From Domibacillus mangrovi (GTDB lineage: Bacteria; Bacillota; Bacilli; Bacillales; Domibacillaceae), in contig NZ_MRWQ01000001.1 of NCBI RefSeq assembly GCF_001906925.1, positions 478,012 to 542,011 of the forward strand: 64,000 bases of DNA, read 5' to 3'. A program made the position numbers and the translations under genes. Within the stretch, counting starts at the first letter, position 1. Each line of letters opens with the position of its first letter. Below, piece after piece: positions 38,028 to 46,970 of this stretch. Under the pieces are notes generated by a model. The model was not told the DNA's origin and ran no database searches. It saw only the letters and a list, made by a program, of their open reading frames with translations.

Positions 38028-38963
38028 CTATCTTTCCGTAATCAATGCTTTTAAATCGTTAAAGACATTTTCAGCTTCTTCCCATGAATAAATACTTGCA
38101 CCGGCTGCCAGTGGATGACCGCCACCGCCATATTTTACAGCAAGACTGTTAATAACGGTTCCTTTCGAACGGAAGCGAACACGGATTTGATCATCTTCTT
38201 CAATGAAAAATACCCATGCCTGAATGCCTTTCACACCATTTAAAATACTAATGAGCTGCGACGTTTCAGCCTGTGTCGCCTTGAACTTTTCAAGCAGCTC
38301 TTTTGTTAACCGTACTTCCGCTACACCCGACTGCTCCATATGAAAGTTTTGCAAAATATAGCCTTCCATTTTCAGTACGTGCGCCTCTTTTTCATACATA
38401 CCGTTAAATAGTTCTTGACGGTTAAAATCATATTGCATTAATTCACCGGCATATTGCATTGTTTCAATCGTTGTTGAAGAATAAAGAAAGCGGCCTGTAT
38501 CACTTACAATACCAGCATATAAAAGACGGGCTGCTTCATTACTCATTTTCAACTGACCGTCAGATGTTTTATATAGCTCGTAAATCATCTGACTGCACGC
38601 AGCGGCATCTGTATCAACCCATAGCAGGTCCCCGTAAGGATCTTCATTTGGATGATGGTCAATTTTAATCACTTCTTTGCCTAGTTTAAAACGCTGGTCG
38701 CAAATGCGGGCTTGATTCGCTGTATCACATACAATAACGAGTGCTCCTTCATATACGCTGTCATCGATTTGATCGAGACGCCGCATGAAATAGAGTGTCG
38801 GTTCTTCTTCACCGACTGTAAAAACTGTTTTTTCCGGAAATGTTGCTTTAATAATCTCTGCCAGTCCTCCTTGTGATCCGTATGCATCCGGATCTGGGCG
38901 CACGTGACGGTGAAGTATGATCGTATCGTACTCTTTAATTTTGTCAATAATGTGTTGTTTCAC
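38028..38963 (-). CDS. nrnA: NanoRNase / pAp phosphatase NrnA (DHH family)
   Basis: 311 residues. It degrades short oligoribonucleotides and dephosphorylates 3'-phosphoadenosine-5'-phosphate. DHH domain motifs: ILHRHVRPDPDAYGSQGGL (I), VIVCDTANQARI (II), IKIDHHPNEDPYGD (III) and YAGIVSDTGRF (IV). The C-terminal DHHA1 domain ends with the GGGGHPLAAGASI substrate loop. It is divergent from ytpI across an 84-base gap. Confidence 0.93.
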   Translation of the reverse strand: MKQHIIDKIKEYDTIILHRHVRPDPDAYGSQGGLAEIIKATFPEKTVFTVGEEEPTLYFMRRLDQIDDSVYEGALVIVCDTANQARICDQRFKLGKEVIKIDHHPNEDPYGDLLWVDTDAAACSQMIYELYKTSDGQLKMSNEAARLLYAGIVSDTGRFLYSSTTIETMQYAGELMQYDFNRQELFNGMYEKEAHVLKMEGYILQNFHMEQSGVAEVRLTKELLEKFKATQAETSQLISILNGVKGIQAWVFFIEEDDQIRVRFRSKGTVINSLAVKYGGGGHPLAAGASIYSWEEAENVFNDLKALITER

Positions 38964-39047
38964 GTAATTTCTCCTTCTCTAAAGGTGGATTCCGGGTGGA
39001 ATTCCCGTTACAATGAACAAGAGCTTAAAAACGGAGGTACTTTATTT

Positions 39048-39356
39048 ATGCCCAATTTCTTTTTTGTCGTTGCCATTGTAATAGCGTTTGTTTTTTACCT
39101 TTTGTACAAAGTACAGTATGTCCGCAGCAGACGCCCGGTGGAGCGAAAATGGCTATCTGCCAAATCAAGCATGGCGCTCGGGTTGTTCGTCGGCCTTTTC
39201 GGTATTAACACATTGCTCATTCAGCAAACAACCGTTGCTTATATCATCGCCGCGGTTTTCATTTTATATGGATTTGCCAGCATGATTGCCGGATATAAAA
39301 TGTACAAGCATTACTTGCCGTTTGCTCAATCTGAAGCAGATGAAATGGATCGCTAA
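39048..39356 (+). CDS. ytpI: YtpI-family small membrane protein
   Basis: 102 residues with three hydrophobic helices (about 3-21, 42-62, 67-84) and a charged KVQYVRSRRPVERKW loop, matching the YtpI family in size and position beside nrnA. Function unknown. I start at the ATG 39048 behind ACGGAGGT. The 48-codon extension upstream would run antisense into the nrnA start. Confidence 0.8.
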   Translation: MPNFFFVVAIVIAFVFYLLYKVQYVRSRRPVERKWLSAKSSMALGLFVGLFGINTLLIQQTTVAYIIAAVFILYGFASMIAGYKMYKHYLPFAQSEADEMDR

Positions 39357-39369
39357 TATTCGCCCGAAG

Positions 39370-39397
39370 AGCAGACTGCTTTCAAGTCTGCTTTTTA
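39370..39397 (+). terminator. Terminator of ytpI
   Basis: Perfect AGCAGACT/AGTCTGCT stem followed by TTTTTAT, 14 bases after the ytpI stop codon. Confidence 0.82.
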
Positions 39398-39409
39398 TCG
39401 CAGATTAAC

Positions 39410-39600
39410 GGGCAGTAAGACCCCCACTTCAAGACTTAGGAGGAATTTAAAAAAGATAAGTGGGGGACAAACTGCCTGTAAAGGCCCGATTGGTTCGGGC
39501 CAGGCTGAGCCTGGTCACTCAGGTATTGCCGCAGGACGCGGCGCTCTTTACCTGAGTTCCTCTACCATCTGTGTGGGATGATCCCCCACACAGATGGTAG
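39410..39600. other. Hairpin-packed non-coding element between ytpI and ytoI
   Basis: Five stems follow one another in 190 bases: GGCAGT/ACTGCC (39411-39416, 39471-39476) enclosing CCCCCACTT/AAGTGGGGG (39421-39429, 39458-39466); GGCCCGA/TCGGGCC (39483-39501); ACTCAGGTA/TACCTGAGT (39517-39557) enclosing GCCGC/GCGGC; and a perfect 16-bp stem (39562-39577 with 39585-39600). None ends in a T run, and there is no open frame. It could be a remnant of an IS200/IS605-type element (palindromic ends, guide-RNA-like right end) or a structured RNA. The assignment is uncertain. Confidence 0.55.
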
Positions 39601-39607
39601 ATTCACT

Positions 39608-40930
39608 TTATCTGTCAATAAGCTGGCACATCATCATGACTTTGCCTGCAAGAACGCCTGCATTGTACACTTCTACATCCACTTTTCCAAATTTCCGTCC
39701 AATTTCCATCACTTTTGGATATATATCTAGTTTTGATTCCATCTGTACGGGTTTTAAAAAGTATATTGTTATATTTTCCACGATGAGATCTCCGCGCTTA
39801 TGCGCACGAAGCGCCCTTTTCGCTGCTTCTGTCACAATGGTTGTAAAAACACCATAAGATATCGTTCCAAGATGATTCGTCATTTGCGGTGTCACTTCAA
39901 ATTGATAGACATTTCCTGCTTCTCGATCTTCTGGCAAGATTAGCTGTTTCGCAATCGTATCATCGAGTGTTTCCGCTGTTTGCGGCTGACGTTGCGCCAT
40001 TTGCATAGCTTTCAATACGTCTTGGCGGCTAATGATACCCTGTAGCCTGCTTTGTTCATCGACAATCGGCAATAATTCAATGCCTTCCCAGATCATTATG
40101 TGGGCAGCAGACGCCACACTTGTTTTCAGCGTGACCGTAATCGGGTGCTTTGTCATTACTTTATCAATCATGATTTCACGGCCGTTCCCCATAATATCTT
40201 TCGCCGTCACAATGCCGAATACCTTCAAATTTTCATCTACAACTGGAAAACGACTATGCGATGTCTCCCGGTTTGTATCGAGCCAGTGACCAACCGTATC
40301 ACCGAGTTCTAAAAAAACACTGCTTTCTACTGGTGTAAAAATGTCGCCGACGAGGACAATTTCTTTTTTGATGAGCTGATCGTAAATCGCCCGGTTAATC
40401 ATCGCTGCAACAGTAAACGTATCATAGCTTGTTGATATAACTGGCAGTTCAAGATCATCAGCAAGTTTCTTTACTTCCTCCCCCGCTTCAAATCCGCCTG
40501 TGATGAGGACAGCTGCCCCTGCCTGAAGAGCAAGCTCATGGGCTTTTACACGGTTTCCAACAATCAGTAAATTACCGGATCCCGTGTAGCGCATCATTGC
40601 TTCGAGCTGCATCGCGCCGATGACAAATTTATTCAGTGTTTTATGTAATCCATTCCGTCCGCCCAGCACTTGTCCGTCGACAATATTGACAACTTCAGCA
40701 AACGTCAGCTTTTCAATATTTTCTTTCTTTTTTTGCTCAATCCGGATGGTTCCGACTCGTTCTATTGAACTGACAAGCCCTTTTGTTTCCGCATCTTTAA
40801 TCGCTCGATAAGCTGTTCCCTCACTTAATGAAAGGACCTTCGCGATCTGCCTAACGGAAATTTTTTCACCGATTGGCAATTCCTCAATATGTTGAAGAAT
40901 TTGTTCGTGTTTAGTTACCAACTGATCCAC
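39608..40930 (-). CDS. ytoI: HTH-DRTGG-CBS-hotdog regulatory protein (YtoI-like)
   Basis: 440 residues, as in B. subtilis YtoI. Domains: N-terminal winged HTH (about 1-60, KISVRQIAKVLSLSEGTAYRAIKDAETKGL), DRTGG domain (about 75-185), CBS pair (about 195-310, FTPVESSVFLELGDTV...MTKHPITVTLKTSVASAAHIM) and a C-terminal thioesterase-like hotdog domain (about 325-440). The combination suggests a ligand-sensing DNA-binding protein. The ligand is unknown, although CBS pairs often bind adenine nucleotides. The GTG start follows AAAGGGACGG. Confidence 0.85.
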   Translation of the reverse strand: MDQLVTKHEQILQHIEELPIGEKISVRQIAKVLSLSEGTAYRAIKDAETKGLVSSIERVGTIRIEQKKKENIEKLTFAEVVNIVDGQVLGGRNGLHKTLNKFVIGAMQLEAMMRYTGSGNLLIVGNRVKAHELALQAGAAVLITGGFEAGEEVKKLADDLELPVISTSYDTFTVAAMINRAIYDQLIKKEIVLVGDIFTPVESSVFLELGDTVGHWLDTNRETSHSRFPVVDENLKVFGIVTAKDIMGNGREIMIDKVMTKHPITVTLKTSVASAAHIMIWEGIELLPIVDEQSRLQGIISRQDVLKAMQMAQRQPQTAETLDDTIAKQLILPEDREAGNVYQFEVTPQMTNHLGTISYGVFTTIVTEAAKRALRAHKRGDLIVENITIYFLKPVQMESKLDIYPKVMEIGRKFGKVDVEVYNAGVLAGKVMMMCQLIDR

Positions 40931-41031
40931 CCGTCCCTTTCCGCACTTGGGCCCACAAGATGTGGGTTACAAAGGTGTTGCGGCGTGGTGCCGCGAATTT
41001 AGCCTTTGATCTTTTCTTCATGTTTATTATA
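40931..41031 (-). promoter_or_regulatory. Promoter and structured 5' leader of ytoI
   Basis: A minus-strand TATAAT (41026-41031) with a weak -35 gives a start near 41019. The leader of about 90 bases is mostly base-paired: CAAAGG/CCTTTG (40970-40975, 41003-41008) encloses GCGGC/GCCGC (40980-40994), followed by CCCACA/TGTGGG (40952-40966) close to the ribosome-binding site. The sequence looks like a cis-regulatory RNA, and no known class is recognised. Confidence 0.4.
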
Positions 41032-41180
41032 GAACAAAAGAGCATCAAAAAAAAGAAGTCACCTCAAATGAGACAGCCTTCTCCTTACAGTTGAATAGAG
41101 CCTCCCGGTTTCATTACTCTTCCATTAGTCAATAAAATCGGACACATTCTTGTTGAAAAGTTGTCAATTAACCAGTTAAA

Positions 41181-41198
41181 TTGTGGAACTGTTCACAA
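41181..41198. promoter_or_regulatory. Rex- or CRP/FNR-like operator before uspA
   Basis: TTGTGGAACTGTTCACAA fits the Rex site TTGTGAA-N4-TTCACAA with one mismatch. It also fits the FNR-type TGTGA-N6-TCACA with one mismatch. It lies about 30 bases upstream of the candidate -10 TACAAT (41228-41233), next to a poor -35. Confidence 0.5.
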
Positions 41199-41261
41199 TT
41201 CTTACTTCCTATTTATCTGTTTTGTTGTACAATAAAGATGATACAGAAAGGGGAATGACTT

Positions 41262-41711
41262 ATGTTAAAATACAAAAATGTATTAGTAGCGGTTGATGGT
41301 TCAAAAGAAGCAGAGTGGGCATTTAAAAAGTCTGTTGACATTGCCAAACGGAATGATGCTACCTTGAATCTTGTGCACGTCATTGACACACGTTCATTCG
41401 CCGCAATTGAAGCCTATGACCGTTCAATTGCAGAACGCGCAACGAAATACGGCAAAGAACTTCTCGACGAGTACAAAAAAGAAGCGGCAGATGCCGGTGT
41501 CAAGCAAGTTAACATTTTTACAGAATTTGGTTCCCCCAAAGTCATTATTCCAAAAGATGTAGCTAAACAAGTACAAGCGGATCTCATCGTCTGTGGAGCA
41601 ACTGGTTTAAATGCGATGGAACGGTTCCTAATCGGAAGTGTTTCTGAACATATTACACGCGCTGCAAAATGCGATGTGCTAATCGTTCGTACAGATGAAA
41701 CAGCAGAGTAA
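41262..41711 (+). CDS. Universal stress protein (UspA family)
   Basis: 149-residue single-domain Usp. N-terminal VLVAVDGSKEAEWAF and the ATP-binding signature G-x2-G-x9-G-S/T are present (GATGLNAMERFLIGSVSEHI, about 116-135), so it is likely an ATP-binding type. The role is inferred as stress or energy-limitation survival. The redox-type operator upstream suggests induction at low oxygen or high NADH. ATG behind AAAGGGGAA. It is a single-gene unit with its own terminator. Confidence 0.9.
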   Translation: MLKYKNVLVAVDGSKEAEWAFKKSVDIAKRNDATLNLVHVIDTRSFAAIEAYDRSIAERATKYGKELLDEYKKEAADAGVKQVNIFTEFGSPKVIIPKDVAKQVQADLIVCGATGLNAMERFLIGSVSEHITRAAKCDVLIVRTDETAE

Positions 41712-41715
41712 CCAC

Positions 41716-41753
41716 GAAAAAATCGCCGTCCACAAAATGGACAGCGATTTTTC
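41716..41753 (+). terminator. Terminator of uspA
   Basis: AAAAATCGC-C-GTCC/GGAC-A-GCGATTTTT stem followed by a T run, a few bases after the uspA stop codon. Confidence 0.82.
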
Positions 41754-41843
41754 ATCTGAATAACTTAAATAGAGCATGAGTAAGTTCCAATCATAGGAAG
41801 CTGTTCTCTCTAGATATGACGAATCGCCATCATTTCCAACAAC

Positions 41844-41873
41844 AAAAATCCGCCACTCCTTTGGCGGATTTTT
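41844..41873 (-). terminator. Terminator of argGH
   Basis: Perfect 12-bp stem AAAAATCCGCCA/TGGCGGATTTTT, symmetrical enough to act in both directions, directly after the argH stop codon. Confidence 0.85.
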
Positions 41874-41876
41874 ATT

Positions 41877-43253
41877 TTATTTAAGCAGTTCTTTCGCCGT
41901 CTGAATCTGTTTTTCGACTTGATCAAAACCAGTGCCGCCGAGAGACTTCCTTCTCTTAACCGCTTCATAAGGGGATAGAACACCGTAAATATCTTCTTCG
42001 ATCACATTCGACGCTTCTTTCAGCTCTTCCATTGAAAGATCAAGCAAGAAGCAGTTCTTTTGAATGCATGTAAAGACAAGTTTACCGGTAATTTCATGCG
42101 CTTCACGAAACGGAATGCCTTTCGCAGCAAGATAATCCGCCAGCTCAGTCGCATTTGAGAAATCATTATTCACAGCGTCTTTCATGCGGCCTTCGTTTAC
42201 CGTCATTGTATCGACCATGCCAGCGAAAATTTTAAGTGAGCCTAGAACCGTATGCACGGTATCAAACATACCTTCTTTATCCTCTTGCATATCTTTGTTA
42301 TAGGCAAGCGGAATGCCTTTTAAAATAGTCAGTAAGCTGAACAGGTTGCCATAGACACGTCCCGTTTTGCCACGGATAAGCTCCGCCATGTCCGGGTTTT
42401 TCTTTTGCGGCATAATACTTGAACCTGTTGAGAACGTATCGTCCATCTCGACGAAGCGAAACTCTTGACTCGACCAGAGAATAATCTCTTCCGCAAACCG
42501 AGACATATGCATCATTAAAATAGATGAAGCACTTAAAAATTCTAAAATGAAATCACGATCACTGACAGCATCGATGCTATTTTGATACACAGCAGAGAAG
42601 CCTAATAGTTCAGCTGAACGTTTACGGTCAATAGGAAACGTTGTACCAGCAAGTGCCCCTGCCCCAAGCGGAGACACATCGATTCGTTTCAACGCTTCTT
42701 GATACCGTTCTTTATCACGTTGCAGCATCCAGAAGTACGTCATTAAATGATGCCCAAATGAAATCGGCTGCGCACGCTGTAAATGAGTGTATCCTGGCGC
42801 GATTGTTTCTATATGTTTGTCTGCTTTCTCCACTAAAACAGACTGGAACTGGCTGATAAGGCCGATAATCTCTTTGACTTGCTTCTTCAAGTACAAATGC
42901 ATATCGGTTGCAACCTGGTCGTTACGGCTCCGTCCAGTGTGAAGCTTTCCTCCTACCGGACCGATTGAATCAATCAATGCTTTTTCTAAATTTAAATGAA
43001 TATCTTCAAGAGAAGTCGAATATTCGATTTCACCGGATTCAGCTTTCTTCTTTAAAGCCTCAAGTCCAGTCTTGATTTGATCCATTTCTTCCTTTGTTAA
43101 AATGCCTGTTTCACCGAGCATCGTAACGTGGGCGATGCTTCCCTCGATGTCTTCAAAGACAAGTTCCTGATCAAAGGAGATGGAGGCACCGAATTCGTCT
43201 ACCCATTCTTCCGCTGATTTTTGGAATCGGCCGCCCCACAACTTTTTCGTCAT
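41877..43253 (-). CDS. argH: Argininosuccinate lyase
   Basis: Last step of arginine synthesis, splitting argininosuccinate to arginine and fumarate. 458 residues of the fumarase/aspartase superfamily. N-terminal [33 protein letters not shown] near 110, [13 protein letters not shown] near 158 and the catalytic serine loop [16 protein letters not shown] near 277. Two bases separate it from argG. Confidence 0.96.
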   Translation of the reverse strand: MTKKLWGGRFQKSAEEWVDEFGASISFDQELVFEDIEGSIAHVTMLGETGILTKEEMDQIKTGLEALKKKAESGEIEYSTSLEDIHLNLEKALIDSIGPVGGKLHTGRSRNDQVATDMHLYLKKQVKEIIGLISQFQSVLVEKADKHIETIAPGYTHLQRAQPISFGHHLMTYFWMLQRDKERYQEALKRIDVSPLGAGALAGTTFPIDRKRSAELLGFSAVYQNSIDAVSDRDFILEFLSASSILMMHMSRFAEEIILWSSQEFRFVEMDDTFSTGSSIMPQKKNPDMAELIRGKTGRVYGNLFSLLTILKGIPLAYNKDMQEDKEGMFDTVHTVLGSLKIFAGMVDTMTVNEGRMKDAVNNDFSNATELADYLAAKGIPFREAHEITGKLVFTCIQKNCFLLDLSMEELKEASNVIEEDIYGVLSPYEAVKRRKSLGGTGFDQVEKQIQTAKELLK

Positions 43254-43255
43254 GA

Positions 43256-44458
43256 TTACTTAAGCCCCTTCTCTTTATGAACACGTGAGCTGACAACTGT
43301 TGGAAGGCCGTATAGGTTGATAAAGCCAACTGCTGATGCATGGTCAAACGCATCGTCTTTAGAATAAGTTGCCAAGCTTTCATCATACAATGAATATGGT
43401 GATTTTCTTCCTTCAACAATAGCGTGGCCTTTAAAGAGTTTTACACGCACTGTCCCTGTTACATATTTCTGCGTATCTTTTAAGAACGCCACAAGTGATT
43501 CACGAATCGGATTGAACCATAGTCCATCATAAATAATTTCAGTCAGGCGTTTTTCGATGACTGGCTTAAAGTGCGCCAATTCTTTTACAAGTGTAATATC
43601 TTCCAGCTCTTTATGTGCTGTAATTAGTGTTGTTGCACCTGGTGTTTCATATACTTCACGAGATTTAATGCCAATGAGGCGATTTTCGATATGATCGATA
43701 CGGCCAATTCCATGTTTGCCTGCGACATCATTTAAATGAAGAATTAATTCGGCCAATTCCATGTTTTCACCGTTTACCGCTGTTGGAACGCCTTCTTCAA
43801 AGTCAATTTCAATGATATCTGGTGTATCTGGTGTATCTTCTAAATGAGCCGTTAAGTCGTATGCGTCAAGCGGCGGTGCTGCCCAAGGATCTTCCAACGC
43901 GCCACACTCATTCGCGCGCCCCCAAAGATTTTGATCAATTGAGAACGGGCTTTCTTTTCCAATTGGAACTGGAACATTGTGCTGCTTCGCGTATTCAATT
44001 TCTTCTTCACGTGACCAAGCCCAGTCACGAACAGGTGCTAACACTTCAAGATCCGGATTCAATGCGCGGATCGCCACTTCAAAACGCACTTGGTCATTTC
44101 CTTTTCCTGTACAGCCGTGAGCAACAGCCGTTGCGTTTTCTTGCTCCGCGATCTCAACTAGTTTCTTTGAAATAAGCGGACGTGATAACGCGGATACGAC
44201 CGGGTACTTATTTTCGTACCATGTATGCCCCTGCAAGGCAACGAGCGCGAAATCTTCAGCGAATTCTTTTTTTGCGTCAATCATATAACTTTTAACAGCA
44301 CCAACTTGAAGTGCTTTGTTTTTAATAAATTCAAGATCTTTTCCTTCTCCAACATCAAGACATACTGCTACAACGTCATATCCTTTATCTTTCAGCCACG
44401 GAATCGCGACGGATGTATCAAGACCACCTGAATAAGCCAGAACGACTTTATTACCCAT
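43256..44458 (-). CDS. argG: Argininosuccinate synthase
   Basis: Condenses citrulline and aspartate using ATP. 400 residues. PP-loop [15 protein letters not shown] at 8-22, citrulline/aspartate-binding [17 protein letters not shown] near 113-129, and [23 protein letters not shown] near 170. ATG behind GAGGAGG. It is transcribed with argH from a promoter followed by ARG-box-like sequences. Confidence 0.97.
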   Translation of the reverse strand: MGNKVVLAYSGGLDTSVAIPWLKDKGYDVVAVCLDVGEGKDLEFIKNKALQVGAVKSYMIDAKKEFAEDFALVALQGHTWYENKYPVVSALSRPLISKKLVEIAEQENATAVAHGCTGKGNDQVRFEVAIRALNPDLEVLAPVRDWAWSREEEIEYAKQHNVPVPIGKESPFSIDQNLWGRANECGALEDPWAAPPLDAYDLTAHLEDTPDTPDIIEIDFEEGVPTAVNGENMELAELILHLNDVAGKHGIGRIDHIENRLIGIKSREVYETPGATTLITAHKELEDITLVKELAHFKPVIEKRLTEIIYDGLWFNPIRESLVAFLKDTQKYVTGTVRVKLFKGHAIVEGRKSPYSLYDESLATYSKDDAFDHASAVGFINLYGLPTVVSSRVHKEKGLK

Positions 44459-44488
44459 TTACCTTTTTCCTCCTCTAAGTTGCGAAAA

Positions 44489-44567
44489 CCAGTATAATTA
44501 TTCATTAATTTTTATTTTTATTCTGTTAATATGTATAAAGAATATCATGTTATCCCCTTCCTTTCAA
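44489..44567 (-). promoter_or_regulatory. argGH promoter with tandem ARG-box-like sites
   Basis: Minus-strand TTGAAA (44562-44567), 17 bases, TATTCT (44539-44544). Downstream of the inferred start, two abutting AT-rich 18-bp segments (44507-44524 and 44489-44506, containing GAATAAAAAT and ATGAATAATTAT) resemble the ArgR/AhrC box. Repression by arginine is inferred from this and from the family. Confidence 0.6.
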
Positions 44568-44575
44568 GTGCTTTT

Positions 44576-44604
44576 CAGAAAAAAATACACCTTTTTGTGT
44601 ATTT
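44576..44604 (-). terminator. Terminator-like hairpin upstream of the argG promoter
   Basis: AAATACAC/GTGTATTT perfect stem with seven T residues following on the minus strand. The nearest minus-strand gene upstream is the EcsC-family gene, whose own 3' hairpin has a poor T run, so this may be its effective end. Confidence 0.6.
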
Positions 44605-44641
44605 ATGTAGATATCATGTATAAGCGTAAAGAACACCGATT

Positions 44642-44670
44642 TTGCCATTTCACGTAACATCTATTAAGAT
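44642..44670 (+). promoter_or_regulatory. Promoter of the 106-residue protein gene
   Basis: TTGCCA (44642-44647), 17 bases, TAAGAT (44665-44670), 29 bases before the start codon. Confidence 0.55.
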
Positions 44671-44699
44671 AGATAGAAATCATTTTAGTAGGTGATAGG

Positions 44700-45020
44700 A
44701 TGTTTCAATATGATGATCGGCTTGGTATATCCATTCCTATTCTGACACGTGAATGGGCGGAATACCAACTTGAAGAGCAACAGTTCATTATGCATAAATG
44801 GGAAACAGAGCGAGGAACAATTCCTGATCGGATTCAAGAGCTGGAAAGGTCAATCAATGAAAAACAGGATGCTTTGAATAATGAAGAGCGTTTTGCAACA
44901 TCATGCCAGTTGAACACGGAGATTAGCGAACTCGCTTCCATCATTAATGATCTATGGCTCTGGTTCCGTACAGTGCCGAATGTAACTGAAGTTGATGCAC
45001 AGCAAAAAATTCATTCCTAA
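44700..45020 (+). CDS. Hypothetical protein, coiled-coil rich
   Basis: 106 residues, not recognised. The central part (about 30-85, WETERGTIPDRIQELERSINEKQDALNNEERF) is predicted helical and heptad-like, acidic overall, with no signal peptide or membrane segment. It is a single plus-strand gene between two minus-strand operons, with its own promoter and terminator, which supports a real gene. ATG behind AGGTGATAGG. Confidence 0.65.
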   Translation: MFQYDDRLGISIPILTREWAEYQLEEQQFIMHKWETERGTIPDRIQELERSINEKQDALNNEERFATSCQLNTEISELASIINDLWLWFRTVPNVTEVDAQQKIHS

Positions 45021-45026
45021 CGGAAG

Positions 45027-45064
45027 AAAGAACCGGCATTATCCCCCGGTTCTTTCTTTTTTTT
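45027..45064 (+). terminator. Terminator of the 106-residue protein gene
   Basis: Perfect 10-bp stem AAAGAACCGG/CCGGTTCTTT followed by CTTTTTTTT. It also overlaps the end of the convergent EcsC-family gene. Confidence 0.82.
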
Positions 45065-45884
45065 CATTTAAATAGCGGTATTGATAATAGCTTTCCGCAA
45101 ACTCGGTCACTTTTTTCGTTAAACGGTAATTCACGCCAGCACCGATTGCGACAGACAAGAGTGGAATACCTGATACTTTTTTATTGCGAAGCGCCATAAC
45201 CGCAGCCAGCTTCACACTTTGACGGAGCGGTTCTTCCAGCCACGATTCATCCGTTATATGTTCTGTTCCTTCATAAAAATAAAAAGGTTCTTTGCCATCT
45301 TCCACGTCTGTTATTAACTGTGCCCATCCGTCTGCTTTTAAACGGTCTGGCAGCATGGATGCATGAAATACATTTAATGAGGCGGTCATTTCAAATGGAT
45401 ACGCAACGTCATATCCGTATGAAAATGCGGTAAGCTGCACTGCACGCAAATTGACTGCAGCCATTGCCAGAAAATCTGCAGCAACAGCCAGTACGCTGCC
45501 TGTTCCTGTGACCGCTCCTTGCGTCGCAGAATAAAACCGGCTTCTTGCTATTTGCTGGCGGCTTATGTAGCGTAGTTGGTCGATCGTTAACTTGCGCAAA
45601 TCCAACACCGTTTCAATATCTTCTCGAAAAATACGCGCCGTTGTTAAAATGCGATCACGCGCTTCTGTTTGCAGCTGCGATCCTTGCAATAGGGAATGTA
45701 CATTAAACAACACATTGTCTATTTGTGAAAATACCTGATCACGCATATTTTCTGGAATTTCCTGCATAAGCCGCTCAATCACACTGGCCGTAGAATATTC
45801 AATATCATTTCCTTCATATGAAATAAGCTGCTGCTCCCAGTTCATGAGCCTGTCCCAGTAAACGCGGTCACGTTCTGTCCACAT
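45039..45884 (-). CDS. EcsC-family protein
   Basis: 281 residues. The family core is visible: QQIARSRFYSATQGAVTGTGSVLAVAADFLAMAAVNLRAV (about 115-155, glycine-rich amphipathic or membrane-associated helix pair) and the C-terminal GIPLLSVAIGAGVNYRLTKKVTEFAESYYQYRYL. EcsC-type proteins were first seen beside the EcsAB transporter, and their biochemical role is unknown. The start at the ATG 45884 follows AAAGGA in the end of ytxK, eight bases away, so the genes are coupled. Confidence 0.75.
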   Translation of the reverse strand: MWTERDRVYWDRLMNWEQQLISYEGNDIEYSTASVIERLMQEIPENMRDQVFSQIDNVLFNVHSLLQGSQLQTEARDRILTTARIFREDIETVLDLRKLTIDQLRYISRQQIARSRFYSATQGAVTGTGSVLAVAADFLAMAAVNLRAVQLTAFSYGYDVAYPFEMTASLNVFHASMLPDRLKADGWAQLITDVEDGKEPFYFYEGTEHITDESWLEEPLRQSVKLAAVMALRNKKVSGIPLLSVAIGAGVNYRLTKKVTEFAESYYQYRYLNEKKERTGG

Positions 45885-45891
45885 TACGACG

Positions 45892-46884
45892 TCATCCTTT
45901 CTGCTGAACGCTGAACCAGCGGTCAATTTTTTGCATAATATTCGCTATCGCTTTTTTATCGGTCAAAGATGGCATAGACGCAAGCAGTACTTCTTTCGGC
46001 TTTTTCACACCCAATGCTTTTTTACGCATCATCAAAATACTTTTAGCTGCCTGCTTATTTTTAAATAATGATTCTGGCAGCTGAATGACTCCTTCAATGT
46101 ACGCCTCTTCTGTTAAAAATGACTGCAGTTTTTTTGCTTCTACCGATTCAAACAGGTTATTCGGGATGATAAAAAATAGTTGTCCGCCAGGTTTAATATG
46201 GTTCAAGCTTTGCTCAATAAATAAATGATGTGCATACGAATGACCGTTATCTGCTTTTAAACGATATTTCGCTGCTCCGACGTCATTTGGATAATAGCCA
46301 ATCGGCAAATCACAGACAACAACATCAACCGGATCAATTAATAGTCGTTCAAGTGCATCCTGATTGTGCAAGGTAATGGGATGATGAAGCATATTTGCTC
46401 CTGCATACGCAAGCTTTAATAAGACATCGTCAAGATCAACCCCATGCGCTTCCACCATTTCGTCAAATTCATTTAGTACAGTCATCACAAGATTGCCTGT
46501 TCCAATCGCCGGGTCAAGAAGTGTAAACGTTCTTTTATTGCCATTGCTTTTTCGTATTAAATAGGAAATAAATATCCCGATTGAATCAGGTGTCATTTGA
46601 TGATTCGGCTGTACGTGCTCTTTCATGCCTTTTAAAATGGCCAGCTGATAGGATTTACGGATCGATTCTTTTGAATAGCAATCGAGCTTGACATTGTCAT
46701 ATAATTTTTGAAGACGTTTTTCATCCATATCGTTTAATTCTTCCTGCATGACATAGCCATGAAACAAATTTTCCGCCGTTTCACCGAGTGCCTCCAAGTA
46801 TGCAATTGACAGTGCACGGCCCAGCAATACAGCCGATTCATCGAACACTGAAAATAATTGTTCAATGGTTACTTCTTGATTCAT
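45892..46884 (-). CDS. ytxK: N-6 DNA-methylase-like SAM-dependent protein (YtxK-like)
   Basis: 330 residues. SAM-binding motif I LLDPAIGTGNLVMTVL near 125-140 and the catalytic-type motif VVCDLPIGYYP near 190-200, where canonical N6-methylases have (D/N)PPY/F. The helical N-terminal part resembles HsdM. No target-recognition domain or restriction partner is nearby, and the family is a core gene in bacilli, so it is more likely a housekeeping methyltransferase than a restriction system. Start at the ATG 46884 behind GAGAGGA. Confidence 0.85.
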   Translation of the reverse strand: MNQEVTIEQLFSVFDESAVLLGRALSIAYLEALGETAENLFHGYVMQEELNDMDEKRLQKLYDNVKLDCYSKESIRKSYQLAILKGMKEHVQPNHQMTPDSIGIFISYLIRKSNGNKRTFTLLDPAIGTGNLVMTVLNEFDEMVEAHGVDLDDVLLKLAYAGANMLHHPITLHNQDALERLLIDPVDVVVCDLPIGYYPNDVGAAKYRLKADNGHSYAHHLFIEQSLNHIKPGGQLFFIIPNNLFESVEAKKLQSFLTEEAYIEGVIQLPESLFKNKQAAKSILMMRKKALGVKKPKEVLLASMPSLTDKKAIANIMQKIDRWFSVQQKG

Positions 46885-46911
46885 AATTAAAATCCTCTCT
46901 TTCTTTTCGCG

Positions 46912-46949
46912 AAAAACAGCCGGCTCCGACAAAATGTCAAAGCCGGCTG
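46912..46949 (-). terminator. Terminator of tpx
   Basis: CAGCCGGCT-TTGACA/TGTCGG-AGCCGGCTG stem with TTTTT following on the minus strand, between tpx and ytxK. Confidence 0.85.
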
Positions 46950-46970
46950 AGAAAACGAGCCTGAACTGAA

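Noticed and set aside
38904..39047. 48-codon extension of ytpI
   Set aside because: Antisense to the start of nrnA; the ATG at 39048 has a ribosome-binding site and gives the usual size.
39562..39600. 16-bp perfect hairpin as terminator of ytoI
   Set aside because: No T run on either side, so I treat it as part of the structured element.
45892..46884. ytxK as part of a restriction-modification or defence system
   Set aside because: No specificity or nuclease gene nearby and the gene is in a conserved core position beside tpx.
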